A stretch of DNA of 64,000 nt, from NCBI GenBank assembly GCA_019096155.1, contig JAHCVI010000001.1:10602001-10666000 (forward strand), written 5' to 3'. Below the pieces are notes generated by a model. It did not search any database and was not told where the DNA came from. It saw nothing but the letters and a program-made list of their open reading frames with translations. Positions 1 to 10,711 of the stretch are shown here, in pieces. Source of the stretch: Staphylotrichum longicolle (taxonomy: Eukaryota > Ascomycota > Sordariomycetes > Sordariales > Chaetomiaceae). The translations under genes and the position numbers were made by a program. The stretch's first letter is position 1. Each line of letters opens with the position of its first letter.

Positions 1-1067
1 GCCCACGAGGGCTGAGTCCCCGGCATCCCGGTCCGCCGTTGAGCCTCGGGAGACGGCAGCACCCACAGGCACCACCAGGTGGCCCAGTATGTGGATTCCG
101 CCAATGTGGCTGTTCAACTTGATGGTTCCTCAACCTTTCTCACCGACATGTCATTGGCAAAGGGCCCGCTCTGGACCCGACCTTGTCCCCATAGCTGCCG
201 AGTCGACGCACTTGATCCTGTGGCGCTACCATTAGCTGCCCAGTCCTACCCTCACCGCTGGGTTGGTGATGACGGGCTGATTGGGCGGCAATATTGAAGC
301 ATGCCTGGGAAGTCATCTACACGGGATGCCGCCGAGAGCGGAAATCGGCTGCCGTGCCGACGCGTTCGGCGAACCCCCCCTAGGATGCCATCCAGGAAGA
401 GGCAGCCTATCTCCGCCCTCGGCCATCTTGAGTCATACAGCGAGCCCAGCAATATGCTCCGGGGTATGGCATTTACATTCCCTTCCTGTTCCTAACCATA
501 TGCGAGCGGCCGCCAGTTGCCAGGCCGCAGATTCACTCGCCCGCACCCCTGTTGCATACCCGCAGACTGTCCGGCCACGCAGCAACGCATCGTCTTCCGA
601 TGGCCCGTCCGCTTTCTTGATCGCCCCGTCCTACCCTTGACCAACCTTCGCGGACCCAAATTATGTCATGCGGCAGTCCTTCCTCGAGTCTCAGTTCTCC
701 GGCCTGTTCCTGTATCTGGTTCTCGGCTCCACCGGCTGCGGCTTGGGGAGACCACTGGCCGTTCACCTCCAGATCATCTCGCACAAGTGTCGATTTCCAG
801 CTAGGCATAAAGACGCAAGTCTTGTGATACTCCTGTCTCTCCCGTGGCCCTTTGGTGCCCGACCAACGCCTTGAACACATCACTCAAACATGCGTTGGCA
901 CAAGCCCCTTTCCGACAAGTGTAGATATTCGTCCCCAAGGGGCTCGCGCCTTAAGTGAGGCCGTTGGCGCATCTCATTTCTCTTGTCACTAATCGTGGCC
1001 TACCCGCCCGCCTTTCTCCAGCTCGAAGCTCCTTATTCGATCAATATCACAAGTTACACCTGACAAC
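1..1067. other. Left-edge intergenic region
   Basis: No reading frame here looks like a real gene: the open frames are short, rich in Pro, Arg and Ser, and lack recognisable motifs. It includes the upstream region of the GH18-like gene. No tRNA or repeat was seen. Confidence 0.5.
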
Positions 1068-2302
1068 ATGGCGTCTTCATCACGCAAGTCCCGCATGGTG
1101 TATACCAATGCGGTGTATTGGCCGAATTATCGAGTGTACCATGGAGACACCCCCGGTCAACTAAACTACGGTTGCATCAACCGCGTGTACTACGCGTTTG
1201 CCACCGTGACAGCCGACGGAAGCGTCTTTGTAAGCCGCTTCAACCCTGGCGGCTCAGGACTCTCTACTGATTCTCTCACTAGCTTGGCGACGAGTACGCG
1301 GATACCGGCATCCCCTGTGACGGCGTTCATGGCGCTCTGGGGTCTTTGATGCACCTGAAGCAACGATACCCGCACGTGCAAGTTATGTTGTCCATTGGTG
1401 GCGGCGACTCAGCCGAGACGTTTCCCCTCGTAGCGTCCAATGCTGTTCTCCGAGACAACTTTGCTCGATCTGCCCGAGGTCTGGTCGAAGCCTCGGGCCT
1501 CGATGGCATCGACAGTATGTTTGAGGATCTCGATCTCTTTGCTTTTGGGCAACGACGCATTACTGACGTGCCCAGTTGTTTGGCAGTACCCTTGCACCCC
1601 GCAGCAAGGAAACGACTTCCTCGCCTTGGTCGCGGCGGTTCGCATCCACCTCCCCGAGGACCACTACCTCCTGACTGCTGCCCTCCCCGCCGTAAAACCG
1701 GTTCTTCAGAACATCGACCTCCGGCAGACGGCCGAGTATCTCGACACGATCAACCTCACAGCATACGACTTCTTTGGAGGATGGAGTCACAAGACGGGCC
1801 ACCATGCCCAGCTCTACGCCATGAGCAAGGACGAGCCATCGGGCGACTCGAGCGTACGCTACCTCTTGTCCTCCGGGGTGCCGGGCAAGAAGATCCTGCT
1901 AGGAGTTCCGCTCTTTGGGCGCAGCTTCCTCCACACCACGGGCCCGGGCCACAAGAATCGGGGTCTCGGCGGGGAGGATGGCTCGTTCGAGTACAAGCAG
2001 CTCCCGCGCAAGGGAGCCAAGGAGCAGGTGGACAAGCGGGCCATCGCGGCCTACTGCGTGGGCGGGGACGGCGGCTTCGTCACGTACGACAACCCGGACA
2101 CGGTCAAGGTGAAGGCCAACTTTTGCATGCAAAAGGGTCTTGGAGTAAGGCATTTCGGCTTTGGAACCCCTTTTTCGATCTTGTAATACTGACCGGATGT
2201 CTTTTGGAACAGGGGTTGTTCTACTGGAGTGCACCGTCTGATGCCAAAGAGAGCAAGAGGAGTCTCATCACGACAGGGTTCAAGGCGCTGCATAGCTCTT
2301 GA
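1068..2302 (+). CDS. GH18 chitinase-like protein with degenerate catalytic motif
   Basis: Four exons (1068-1229, 1283-1514, 1576-2144, 2213-2302) join in frame to about 350 aa; all three introns are GT-AG. The ATG at 1068 sits in a good context (CAACATGGC). The GH18 beta-1 strand (NAVYWPNY), the beta-3 motif SIGGG, the LTAYDFFGGW strand and the late GLFYW strand are all present, so this is a TIM-barrel GH18 domain almost end to end. The catalytic DGxDxDWE motif, split by intron 2, reads DGIDIVWQ: the third Asp is Val and the proton-donor Glu is Gln. Family knowledge says loss of that Glu abolishes hydrolysis while sugar binding can persist. No N-terminal signal peptide is visible, so a cytoplasmic location or unconventional export is inferred. 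Likely a chitin- or glycan-binding pseudo-enzyme. Fold certain, function uncertain. Confidence 0.88.
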
Positions 2303-4222
2303 TGTGCCACGATATCTCGAAGTGTTGTTCCTTTCTTTGTTGAGAGACATTACGATTTGCGTTTTTCGACACTACTCATCTTTATTGTATTCTCTACATG
2401 GCGGATTGGCTCAGAATGTCACGATGAACGGAGAGGTTACCAGAGAAGGTTGGGGAGCGGCTTGATATGATGTCTCTCTTTTTTCTTCTTTCTTTTTTTT
2501 TCTTCTTGAGTTTCTGCACGGAACGTTTCCCCTTTCCTGGATGAGATGTAGATGAGGGTACATACCAGTAAGAGCGGGCCAGAGTACAGGTTCCCGGCTT
2601 TCGGCGTTGTCGCCGAAGAGATAGACAGAAGGCAAGGCGCAAAACAGGCGTTGGGCTCTCGTGAAGCCCTCAGGAGTCTTCCCGTGTTCCCCCTCTCTTC
2701 CGTTTTCCTAGGGCTGCCGATGACGTGTTCCCCATCCTGCATGTTTGTGTGTGTTCACAAGTTGTCAGGAAGTTTGCTCGCTCTCGGCCCAAGGTGGACC
2801 AAGAACCGGCGCTCGGGGAGGGGAGGGGGCCGCAAGTTAGGGAGGTGCACCCAGGTCGTACAGATCTGACGCCGTGCACCCAACCAACAAACAGGGCCGG
2901 CGCGAAGAGGTTGCCGGGGAGCTATTGCGATCCAAAGTGTGTCCAACCCAAATTGCTGGTTGATGGCGTTGCAAGGACGGTTGTACAAACACCCTCGACG
3001 ACTTGATTTCCCTTTCGGTGCTCAGGCTTGGGAACCGGAACGAGAAGAACTGTGCAGGTTCTCTCAAGGTCTGCGAGGTGTACGCCGCCGGTGTGTGTGT
3101 GTGTGTGTGTGTGTGACGGACGTGTGTCATTGAGTTGGGGCTAGGGACCGGGTCTGAGGAACTGCCACGTCTGTCCGCCCATCACCGGTGGCGGGAGATT
3201 AATGATGTATGTACGATGGATCCCTCTTTGTTGTCAATGTCTTGTCAAGCAGACGGGGCCAGGTAGGGCGAGGGAAAGGGGGGGGGAAGGGGAATGGCGA
3301 GGGCTGAAGTTGGGAAGGAGGTGGGAAAAGGGGGGGGCCGAAGTTGGGGTTGGGCTGAAATGCAGCCGGACAGCCACAGTTACCTAGCCATTCGCGGTTG
3401 CGCGGAAGGGGGTTCTTTTCGGCTTGCCAGCCTTATGCGGGGTAGCGTGTCGAGCGCCTCGTGTCGAACTCTTGGGGCGCTTCTGATCCCCAAACCATCG
3501 GTTGCAGGGCCAGCCCGCTCTCTCCCAGACGCCCAGCCCTACGAGGATGGCACCATCTGCAGAATGTCAGCCTAGCCTAGCAACCAAGTACTCACTGTGA
3601 CCCCCAAAGCTAAAGTCTCTCGGCACCTGAGAAATGAATGCTACCTTGATGGGCGAGGTGTATTGCCAGCTGAACAGCAGTAAACCATTTGACTGTGGGT
3701 GACTTTTGCACATCATTGTGCCGTTCTCGTTTCCTACGCGCCCGACTCTCGCTTGACCATTTTGTTTCTGTCTTGTTGATATGTTGCCCAAACCCCTTAT
3801 AACCCCTTTCCTCCCCCTTTTCCACTGCACAACATCGGGGTTAGGGTGTTTATCTTATCGTCATGCACCTTCTGTCTTCCCCCTCTCCTCTTCGTTAAAA
3901 CCTCATGCTAGTGACGTACGTTGTTGGATTGCCAACAGATGCTTGGATTTCTAAGCTCAAAAGTGGAAGGCTTGAGATGGAATTACCCCGTCTTACTTGT
4001 GCTGTGCTTTCAACCCCGCGTTGTCTCATTCGGAACGCATGTAACCGAGGATACATGAAATAGTTATAGACTCTGTAACTCTCTGAATCGATTCCCACCT
4101 CCCTACCTAAGGTACTGAAGGCAACAAACGCACTTTGGAACACTCTAAGTGAATCTCATTTCCCAAACACAGCCCCCCTTTCAACACCAGTCTACCCAAC
4201 CGCCTTGCAGAGGGCCACCACC
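2303..4222. other. Intergenic region, no gene recognised
   Basis: About 1.9 kb between two plus-strand genes. It contains a (GT)12 microsatellite at 3091-3115 and a G-rich stretch around 3280-3350. Short open frames are present but none has a motif or plausible intron structure. Confidence 0.5.
3091..3115. repeat. (GT)12 microsatellite
   Basis: Uninterrupted GT dinucleotide run of 25 nt in the intergenic region downstream of the GH18-like gene. Confidence 0.95.
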
Positions 4223-5320
4223 ATGACCTCCACCTCTCCCTCCTCCTCCTCCTACCTCGTCTGCAACACCTGCGGCACGCAGCACCCCACCGCAGACCGC
4301 ACCGCCCTCACCACCTGCTTCATCTGCGACGACCCCCGCCAATACACCCCGCCGTCGGGGCAGAGCTTCACGACGCTTTCCGCCCTCCGCTCCTCCTCCT
4401 CCCCGCGCTACACCAACAAACTCCACCCCTTCCCCCGCGGTAATGATCATGATGATAATGATAATAACGACCGCTTCACCTCCATCGCAACCCACCCAAA
4501 GTTCGCCATCGGCCAACGCGCCGTGCTGCTCCGCACCCCACACGGCAACGTGCTGTGGGACTGCGTGACGTTCCTCGACGACGAGACCGTCGCGTCGCTG
4601 GAGGCGCGCGGCGGGGTGCAGGCTATGGTCATCTCGCACCCGCACTTTTACTCGGCGCACCTCGAGTGGGCGGAGCGGTTCGGCTGTCCGGTGTACCTCG
4701 CGGCGGAGGACAAGGGGTGGTTGGCGCGGCGGGATGGCGGGGGGAGGCAGGTGTTTCTGGAGGGGGTGGAGACGAGGATTGAGGTTGGGGGGCGGGATAC
4801 GGGGGTGAGGGTTGTGAAGTTGGGGGGGCATTTTCCGGGGAGTTGTAAGTGGCTTTTTTTCCTTTTCTTTTTTTCGGTTTGTTTTGTTTGCTTGGTATTG
4901 TTTGCACTAGAGGCAGGAGAGGAGGTGGTGGGAGAAGTGAGGCGCTGACAAGCGGATTCTTATTTCACAGTGGTGCTCCTTTATGACGGGCATCTCTTCA
5001 CGGCCGACACGCTCATGATGACCCCCGCCGGGCGCAGCAACTGGAGCGTCGACGCGCTGGGGAACCCGCGGGAGCGGCCCAAGGGCGTCAACACCTTCAG
5101 CTTCTTGTGGAGCATCCCCAACATGATCCCTCTGAGCGCTGACGAGATTGCCCGCATGTGGAACATTCTGCGGAACTACGATTTCACGAGCGCGCATGGC
5201 CTGTTTCTGGGATGGGATATATACGACGAGAACATCAAAGCCAGAGTGCTCGAGAGCATGCAGATCCAGATCCGCGCCATGGGTCATGTTGAGCACCCCC
5301 TTCTCGAGGCAACGCTGTAG
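4223..5320 (+). CDS. Metallo-beta-lactamase-fold protein with N-terminal zinc ribbon
   Basis: Two exons, 4223-4844 and 4971-5320, around a GTAAGT...TTTCACAG intron; about 323 aa. The start is the ATG at 4223 (ACCACCATGACC). Residues around 13-36 carry two CxxC pairs (CNTC, CFIC), a small zinc ribbon. The body has the MBL strands: AVLLRTPHGNVLWD, then VISHPHFYS, then GGHFPGSLVLLYDGHLFTADT. The usual metal-binding HxHxDH is here HPHFYS, so both histidines are kept but the Asp and last His are not; the second His (GGHFPGS) and an Asp in the DGHLF strand region are present. The family is common in fungi with unknown substrate. It converges on the GT90 gene with only 108 bp between stop codons. 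Fold confident, activity unknown. Confidence 0.85.
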
Positions 5321-5428
5321 GTGCTGTTTCAGAGGTATGTAAATGGGAACGCCGGCGCCCGGGGTGTATTTCATTACCTAGTATGCTACAAAATATCCTT
5401 TCCGTATATGCAGAACCGCAACCCAAAA

Positions 5429-8400
5429 CTATGGTAATACAAAGCCGATCTCGTCCCTGTTGTTGTCCGTCACCCGGCCCCATTCCAGCAGCAGCCGGAA
5501 GAGGTACACCTCCATATCCTCTTTCCGGAGCGCCTTGGCCGCCCAGTTCCTCCCCTGGTCGGCAATCCATTTCCCGTCCTCCTGCCGCCCCGCCATCTCC
5601 ACCTCCCTGCCGTTCAGCTTGCGGCCGTCCTGCTTCGGGATGCCGACAAAGTACGCCAGCGTGCTGTGCAGCGCGTGGAACCGCAGGTCGATGGGGACGA
5701 AGTGCACCCAGGGCGTGAGCCGCTCGCTGTACCACTCCTTGAAGATGGAGGCGTAGAAGGGCACGCTGCTCGACCGGAGCGTGCGCAGGAGCTCCCGCGG
5801 CGGGCCGTCGTCCGTGTCCACCACCATGACATATTGGTTTCGCAGAGGCTCGACGTCCTCGGGCTTCTTGCGGAACTCGTTGGCCATCTCGGTGCAGATG
5901 CTGTCGCCCGCGGATGCCTTGCACGGGGCGTAGCTCGAGAAGGCTACATCGAGGGGCAGGAGGTCGTTGAGGGCCCCTGTCGGGACCTCGTCAAAGAAGA
6001 ACCGGTTAATTTCCGGCAGCAGCAGTCGTGTCCTCTCGGAGCGCGCAGGGGTGTTGAGCGAGTGGACAAGTCTCTCCTGGTGGCCGCCGCGAACCAGCTC
6101 ATGGCTAGTAGTGAGGCGGTCGACTTTGCCACGCCAGAAAAGCTTCTTCCACTTCATGCCGAACCCTTCCGTACTGCCATCAGGGGCTTCGCTTATGCGT
6201 CGGAGGGGTATGAGGATGTCGCTGTAGCTGTCCGTCTTGGCCCTGCTGAAGACTGGGAGCAGCTCTTGCAGGGGCCGTAGCGCCGGCGAGACCATGTGAA
6301 AGCTGTGTAGACGAAGCAGGTCTGACTGGTGACATACATCTTGCGACAGTGGCCAGTTCCTCAGGTACTGGCCCTCGGATTGCGGCCTGGCGCAGGAGGT
6401 GCAAAAGTCTCGGGTGTCCCAATGGGACCCTGCTCGTGCTTTTGTTCCCGGTGGACACGTGAGGGCCGTCATCTCCCTGAGAGCCCTAACCGAGGTGAAC
6501 GTCTCTTGAGCCTGGTGCTTGCGGTCGACAGCGGGTTGAGCTTCGGGCATTTCTGCCAGAGAGTGTGAGGTCCTGGGCAACAGCTTGTTGCCGCGCTTCC
6601 GAATTGCCGTCTTGGTCAGTCGTTGGACCTCATCCCACGGCGCAAGAACCCGTGGCCGCTCATCCAGGTTGATGGCCAGTTCCATGTCGGGAAGATGCTC
6701 GGCGAATTCCTTGACGAGAGCAACGAGATCATCCATCACCGGCTTATACGCGCTTGCCGGGGGCAGATTATGCTTGGGCTGGCCGCCTTGGACCTGCAAG
6801 ATGGCCATGTCGGGCTCGGCAGCCGCGCGGCGGACACCCTCTCTGATCTTTGACGGTGGTACGGCCCAGAATGGAAGAAGATCGTTCTCGATTTGCGAGA
6901 ACTGGTCTAAGACGGGTGAGCGACGGTCTTGGGCAAACTTGTACCACACATCAAACTTGGGGGGAGGGTCCCTTCCATGCTGGCGCTCCTTGTATGATCC
7001 AACGGCAACCGGGAGCGACTTGCTGGTGGCGGCGAGGAGCTGCCAGCGGTCAGCCTCGACGCGGGCCTCGTAGATATGCCTCTTCAGCGGATGCTGGTCG
7101 ACAACCTGGAGCGCCTTGATGGGCGTGTAGATTGTCGCCACGATGGTGATGATGACGAGTAGGAAGATCACCAGGGCCCGGTGCACGAAGACGACGGATC
7201 GGATGTTGTTTGCGTAGACAAACGACGAGAAGCCGACGCAGACAAGGAGCAGGGCAAAGTAGGTCGCCACGGGCGAGACGTTCTCCCAAGTCCCCGTCAG
7301 TTTGGTCCTCTGTGCTGCTTCCAAAAATCCAAAGAGAAAAGTGACGATGCCGACTAGAGACAAGGGGCTGGCTTCGGTGGCGAGCAGGCTGGTAGAGACG
7401 AGAAAAGCGGAGAAGACGAAGCCATCGACAACGACGTCGAAAACATATAACGAGTCAAGCCCCCTGAAGTGATAGCTCATGGGCACGGTATCGAGACCGA
7501 GGCGAGAAGTGCTGTAGAGCAGCCCAGTGCCCAATGATGCGGCCAGGAGCACGGCACTCAGAGTCCGCAGCCGGCTCTTGGTGGTTCTGGACCAAGCAAG
7601 GATACGCCACATAATGATAATGATGGTCGCGTCTAGGATGAGGCCGACGGCCTGGAGGGAAACAACCAGGGCGCTCCGGTCGTGGCTCGAGCAGAAAAAT
7701 GTCGATCTGGGATCGTGTGACGATGCAAGATAGGTACCCACGGTGAGCATCAGAACCGCAAGCAACAGCGATGCTGTGGACTCGGTGAACCAGGCACGAA
7801 GGGCATCGAACATGGTCATGCCCATATCGTCGTAGTCCTTGTCCTCGTCATCACCGGCGCCTGGCCGTGACCTGCGGCCAGGCAGTAGCTCGTATAGGAG
7901 AACCAACAGAGGCAAGAAGGCCTGTGTTGCCGGTCAGCAAGTCTCTAGGACAAGTCGATGCGCGGGCGGAAAAAGCGCACCTCGATTCCTGGCTGCGAAC
8001 ATTGCAAGTCGAGTGTGACGCGGTGGAAGATTTCAAGCCGCAAAATGATGCACACGATCAAGGCCGGGAGGAAGTACCTCCGCGGCTTCTTGGGCAGGTT
8101 GGTGCGCTTGTCCTTCAATGGGGCCAGCTCATCGTCTGGAGACGGTCAGCAACGGGTCCTGTCGTGGGCAAGGGGCTGCATCTGGTACTGACCGAATCTG
8201 CCGTTCGTGCCCGGAAGCCAAGCGGCGCCGAAACTGGCTGCATAGGAGGACAATGCCGAGATGATGAGGACTAGCAGGGACGACAGCCTTGGCTGTTCTG
8301 TCGTTGACTCTTGTGAGCGAGGAGCTTGTTAAGGGGTTGAAGCGAGGGAGACTGTGTCTGTCTTACCTATGATCTGGTGGTCTTCGAGGTTATAAGCCAG

Positions 8401-8514
8401 CCATATGAAAGATGTGACGGCACTGGATCAGGGAGTCAATGTCAACAATGAGCCCCTATCATGAGTTGCAGGCGAGACGGGTTCTTACCACAAGGCCGTC
8501 AATTGGTGTGCCAT
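5429..8514 (-). CDS. Polytopic GT90 / CAP10-type glycosyltransferase
   Basis: Five exons on the minus strand: 8489-8514, 8367-8422, 8193-8297, 7981-8135 and 5429-7921. All junctions are GT-AG and in phase, giving about 944 aa. Roughly eleven hydrophobic segments fill the first 300 residues (for example LVLIISALSSYAASFGAAWL and LVVSLQAVGLILDATIIIIM). The C-terminal half carries the CAP10/GT90 block: YVMVVDTDDGPP, SSVPFYASIFKEW, then RLTPWVHFVPID. GT90 proteins include the Cryptococcus capsule protein Cap10 and the xylosyltransferase Cxt1, acting in the secretory pathway; xylosyl transfer here is only a family-based guess. The canonical acidic block is DxDGN; here it is DTDDG. First exon is only 26 nt. 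Convergent with the MBL gene. Family assignment is confident, donor and acceptor unknown. Confidence 0.87.
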
Positions 8515-9041
8515 GGTTGGGTCAGGGCTCAAATGTCGACGGCGACTACCCCCGGTCTGCCTGTGCCGCGCTGTCCGAAATGCATCAACGCCCTGATTTA
8601 ATCGAAAGAAAAATCAAAATGTCTGCGGCGTCCGATAGTGGTCTGAAGCTCAGTCATCACGAGCCAAAACGCCACGCTGCATCCTCAGTTCCGCGAGTGA
8701 GATGAGATTTGAGTGGGTGAGATGTATGCGCGCGGTGAATGGGCGCTCCCTAAGCGAAGCCCCTGTCGAAGATCAGGATCCATCCCCTGAGCATCAGTTA
8801 GGAGGATACGAGGTCCCCACAACCATGGGCGCGGCAGGCTAAAGTATCCACTAAGACTCGGGACGGGCCTGCAGCCTCAAACCTGGGCCTGTGACGTTGG
8901 TTCCACGACGCGTTCCATTTGCATCCTCATGTCCCATCAGCACCGTGTCTCCACATAAATTAAATCGACCTGACTGCTTCTCCCAAACTCCCAGTCCCAA
9001 CAACCTCCACTGGGGATGGACCGCGCAGCACCACACGCACA
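8515..9041. other. Divergent promoter region between GT90 and PFA4-like genes
   Basis: 527 bp between two divergent starts. No coding signal was seen. It should hold both promoters, but I recognise no specific regulatory site. Confidence 0.5.
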
Positions 9042-10499
9042 ATGACCGCGCTCAAGACCGGCCCCTCGACGGCGGGCCTGCACCTCGTCTACATCCCCGC
9101 CGTCTGCCTGCTCATCGCCTTCCAGGGCTACTACTCGCAGTACCTCTTCAACACCGACCCGACCTCCGCCCGGGGCCCCTCACCGCCGCGAGTCCCTCAC
9201 CTTCAACCTCCTCCTCGCCTGCCTCTGGTGCACCTACTACCGCGCCTGCACCGTCGACCCGGGCCGCTACCTCTTCGCCCTCGCTCCTCCTCGCTCTCGT
9301 CCTCTTCCGAAAACCCCCCACCCCGACCCCGACCTCCTCCGCCCCACCGCCGCCGCCTCTCTCCACCACCCCCTCAGCCCGCCCGCTGGTGCAAGAAGTG
9401 CGCCGCCCCGAAGCCCCTCCGCGCGCACCACTGCCGCCACTGCGCCCGCTGCATCCCCAAGATGGACCACCACTGCCCGTGGACCGGCACCTGCGTCTCG
9501 CTGCACACCTTCCCGCACTTCCTGCGCTTCCTGCTCTACACCAACCTCTCGCTGTGGTACCTCGCCTCGCTCCTCCGTGTGCGCCTCGCCGCCCTCTGGG
9601 CCGACCGCGCCCTGCCCGCCTACCTGGGCCCGTCGGTCGGCAGCCTGGTCGGGCTGACGCTGCTGGCGCTGGCGAACGCGGGCACGGCGCTCGCGCTGGG
9701 CATCCTGCTGTACACGACGGTCAAGGGGTGGGCGTTCAACAGCACCATGATCGAGGACTGGGAGGTGGAGCGGCACGAGGCGGTGCTGGCGCGGATGGCC
9801 GCCGGGGAGGACGGGGGCGCCGAGTTCTGGGGCGACGACGACGCCGCGCTGCGGCACGGCCTCGCGCGCATCGAGTACCCCTACGACCTGGGCGTGTTCG
9901 CCAACATGGCGCAGGCGATGGGCACGCGCAACGTGCTGCGGTGGTTCCTGCCCGTCCTGGGCGGCGGGCCGGCGATCGACAACGCGACGCCGGGCAAGGG
10001 GGTCGGGTGGGAGTGGGAGGAGAACGGGTTCAACGACCTGCCGGGGCTGTGGCCGCCTCCGGATCCGGAGAAGGTGCGGCAGGCGAGGCGTGGCGCGTGG
10101 CCCGGCGCCGCCGTGCAGCAGCAGCAGCGGCAGCAGCAGCGGGAAGACGACTACGATGCGTATCAGACGCCGGAGGAGGTCAAGGCTGCGTTTCTGAGGC
10201 GCCAGGAGGAGGATTTCTTGAGGAGACAGCGGGCCCACGCGCAGCAGGCTCAGCAGCGGTCTGGGATTATTGCCGAGCTGGAGGAGTTGGATGAGGTGGA
10301 GGATAACGACGAGGAGGAGGATGATGAGCGGGTCCTCAAGCCGTTGTGGACCAATTCCGACGGCGACCGGCTGTGGGACTACGGCGTGGATGAAGACGTG
10401 GAGGAGGAAATCATCCCTACGCGGGCCGATGACGAGGACGTGCCCTTGGCCGAGCTGATTCGACGCCGAAAGGTGCTGACCAGGGAGGACGACGGTTGA
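9042..10499 (+). CDS. pfa4: PFA4-type DHHC palmitoyltransferase, frame broken near N terminus
   Basis: The cysteine-rich domain reads RWCKKCAAPKPLRAHHCRHC...MDHHCPWTGTC, the catalytic DHHC motif of protein S-acyltransferases. Four membrane segments are expected; FLRFLLYTNLSLWYLASLL and LVGLTLLALANAGTALALGI lie after DHHC. The C terminus is acidic and ends VPLAELIRRRKVL, typical of fungal Pfa4, which in yeast palmitoylates chitin synthase Chs3 in the ER. The nominal single frame gives 485 aa, but between 9159 and about 9381 it encodes Pro/Arg-rich nonsense. The expected second membrane segment (SLTFNLLLACLWCTYYRA, then TVDPGRYLF) lies in another frame at about 9187-9280, with a short piece (DLRPGPLTA) in the third frame just before it. 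Three single missing bases reconcile everything. An insertion of about 35 low-complexity residues precedes the Cys-rich domain. Convergent with MYO1. Confidence 0.85.
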   Translation: MTALKTGPSTAGLHLVYIPAVCLLIAFQGYYSQYLFNTDPTSARGPSPPRVPHLQPPPRLPLVHLLPRLHRRPGPLPLRPRSSSLSSSSENPPPRPRPPPPHRRRLSPPPPQPARWCKKCAAPKPLRAHHCRHCARCIPKMDHHCPWTGTCVSLHTFPHFLRFLLYTNLSLWYLASLLRVRLAALWADRALPAYLGPSVGSLVGLTLLALANAGTALALGILLYTTVKGWAFNSTMIEDWEVERHEAVLARMAAGEDGGAEFWGDDDAALRHGLARIEYPYDLGVFANMAQAMGTRNVLRWFLPVLGGGPAIDNATPGKGVGWEWEENGFNDLPGLWPPPDPEKVRQARRGAWPGAAVQQQQRQQQREDDYDAYQTPEEVKAAFLRRQEEDFLRRQRAHAQQAQQRSGIIAELEELDEVEDNDEEEDDERVLKPLWTNSDGDRLWDYGVDEDVEEEIIPTRADDEDVPLAELIRRRKVLTREDDG

Positions 10500-10711
10500 G
10501 CGCTGAGTTGAACCGACATCTGCTCCAACTTTCGACTGCACCAAATCACAAACCGTTCAGGCCGGCTGCCCCTCACCAAATTCACCTCACAGGATTAACC
10601 GCTCACAGTAACTTCTACCGCGCGCTTCCGAGGCCATGCCACGCCAGACTATCCATCGATCATAAACTACGCACGTCGTTCGTTGAGCATGCACCGAAAA
10701 ACGCTATCTAT

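Noticed and set aside
9267..10544. 425-codon minus-strand open frame
   Set aside because: Shadow of the PFA4 gene; Arg/Pro/Gly-rich with no motif.
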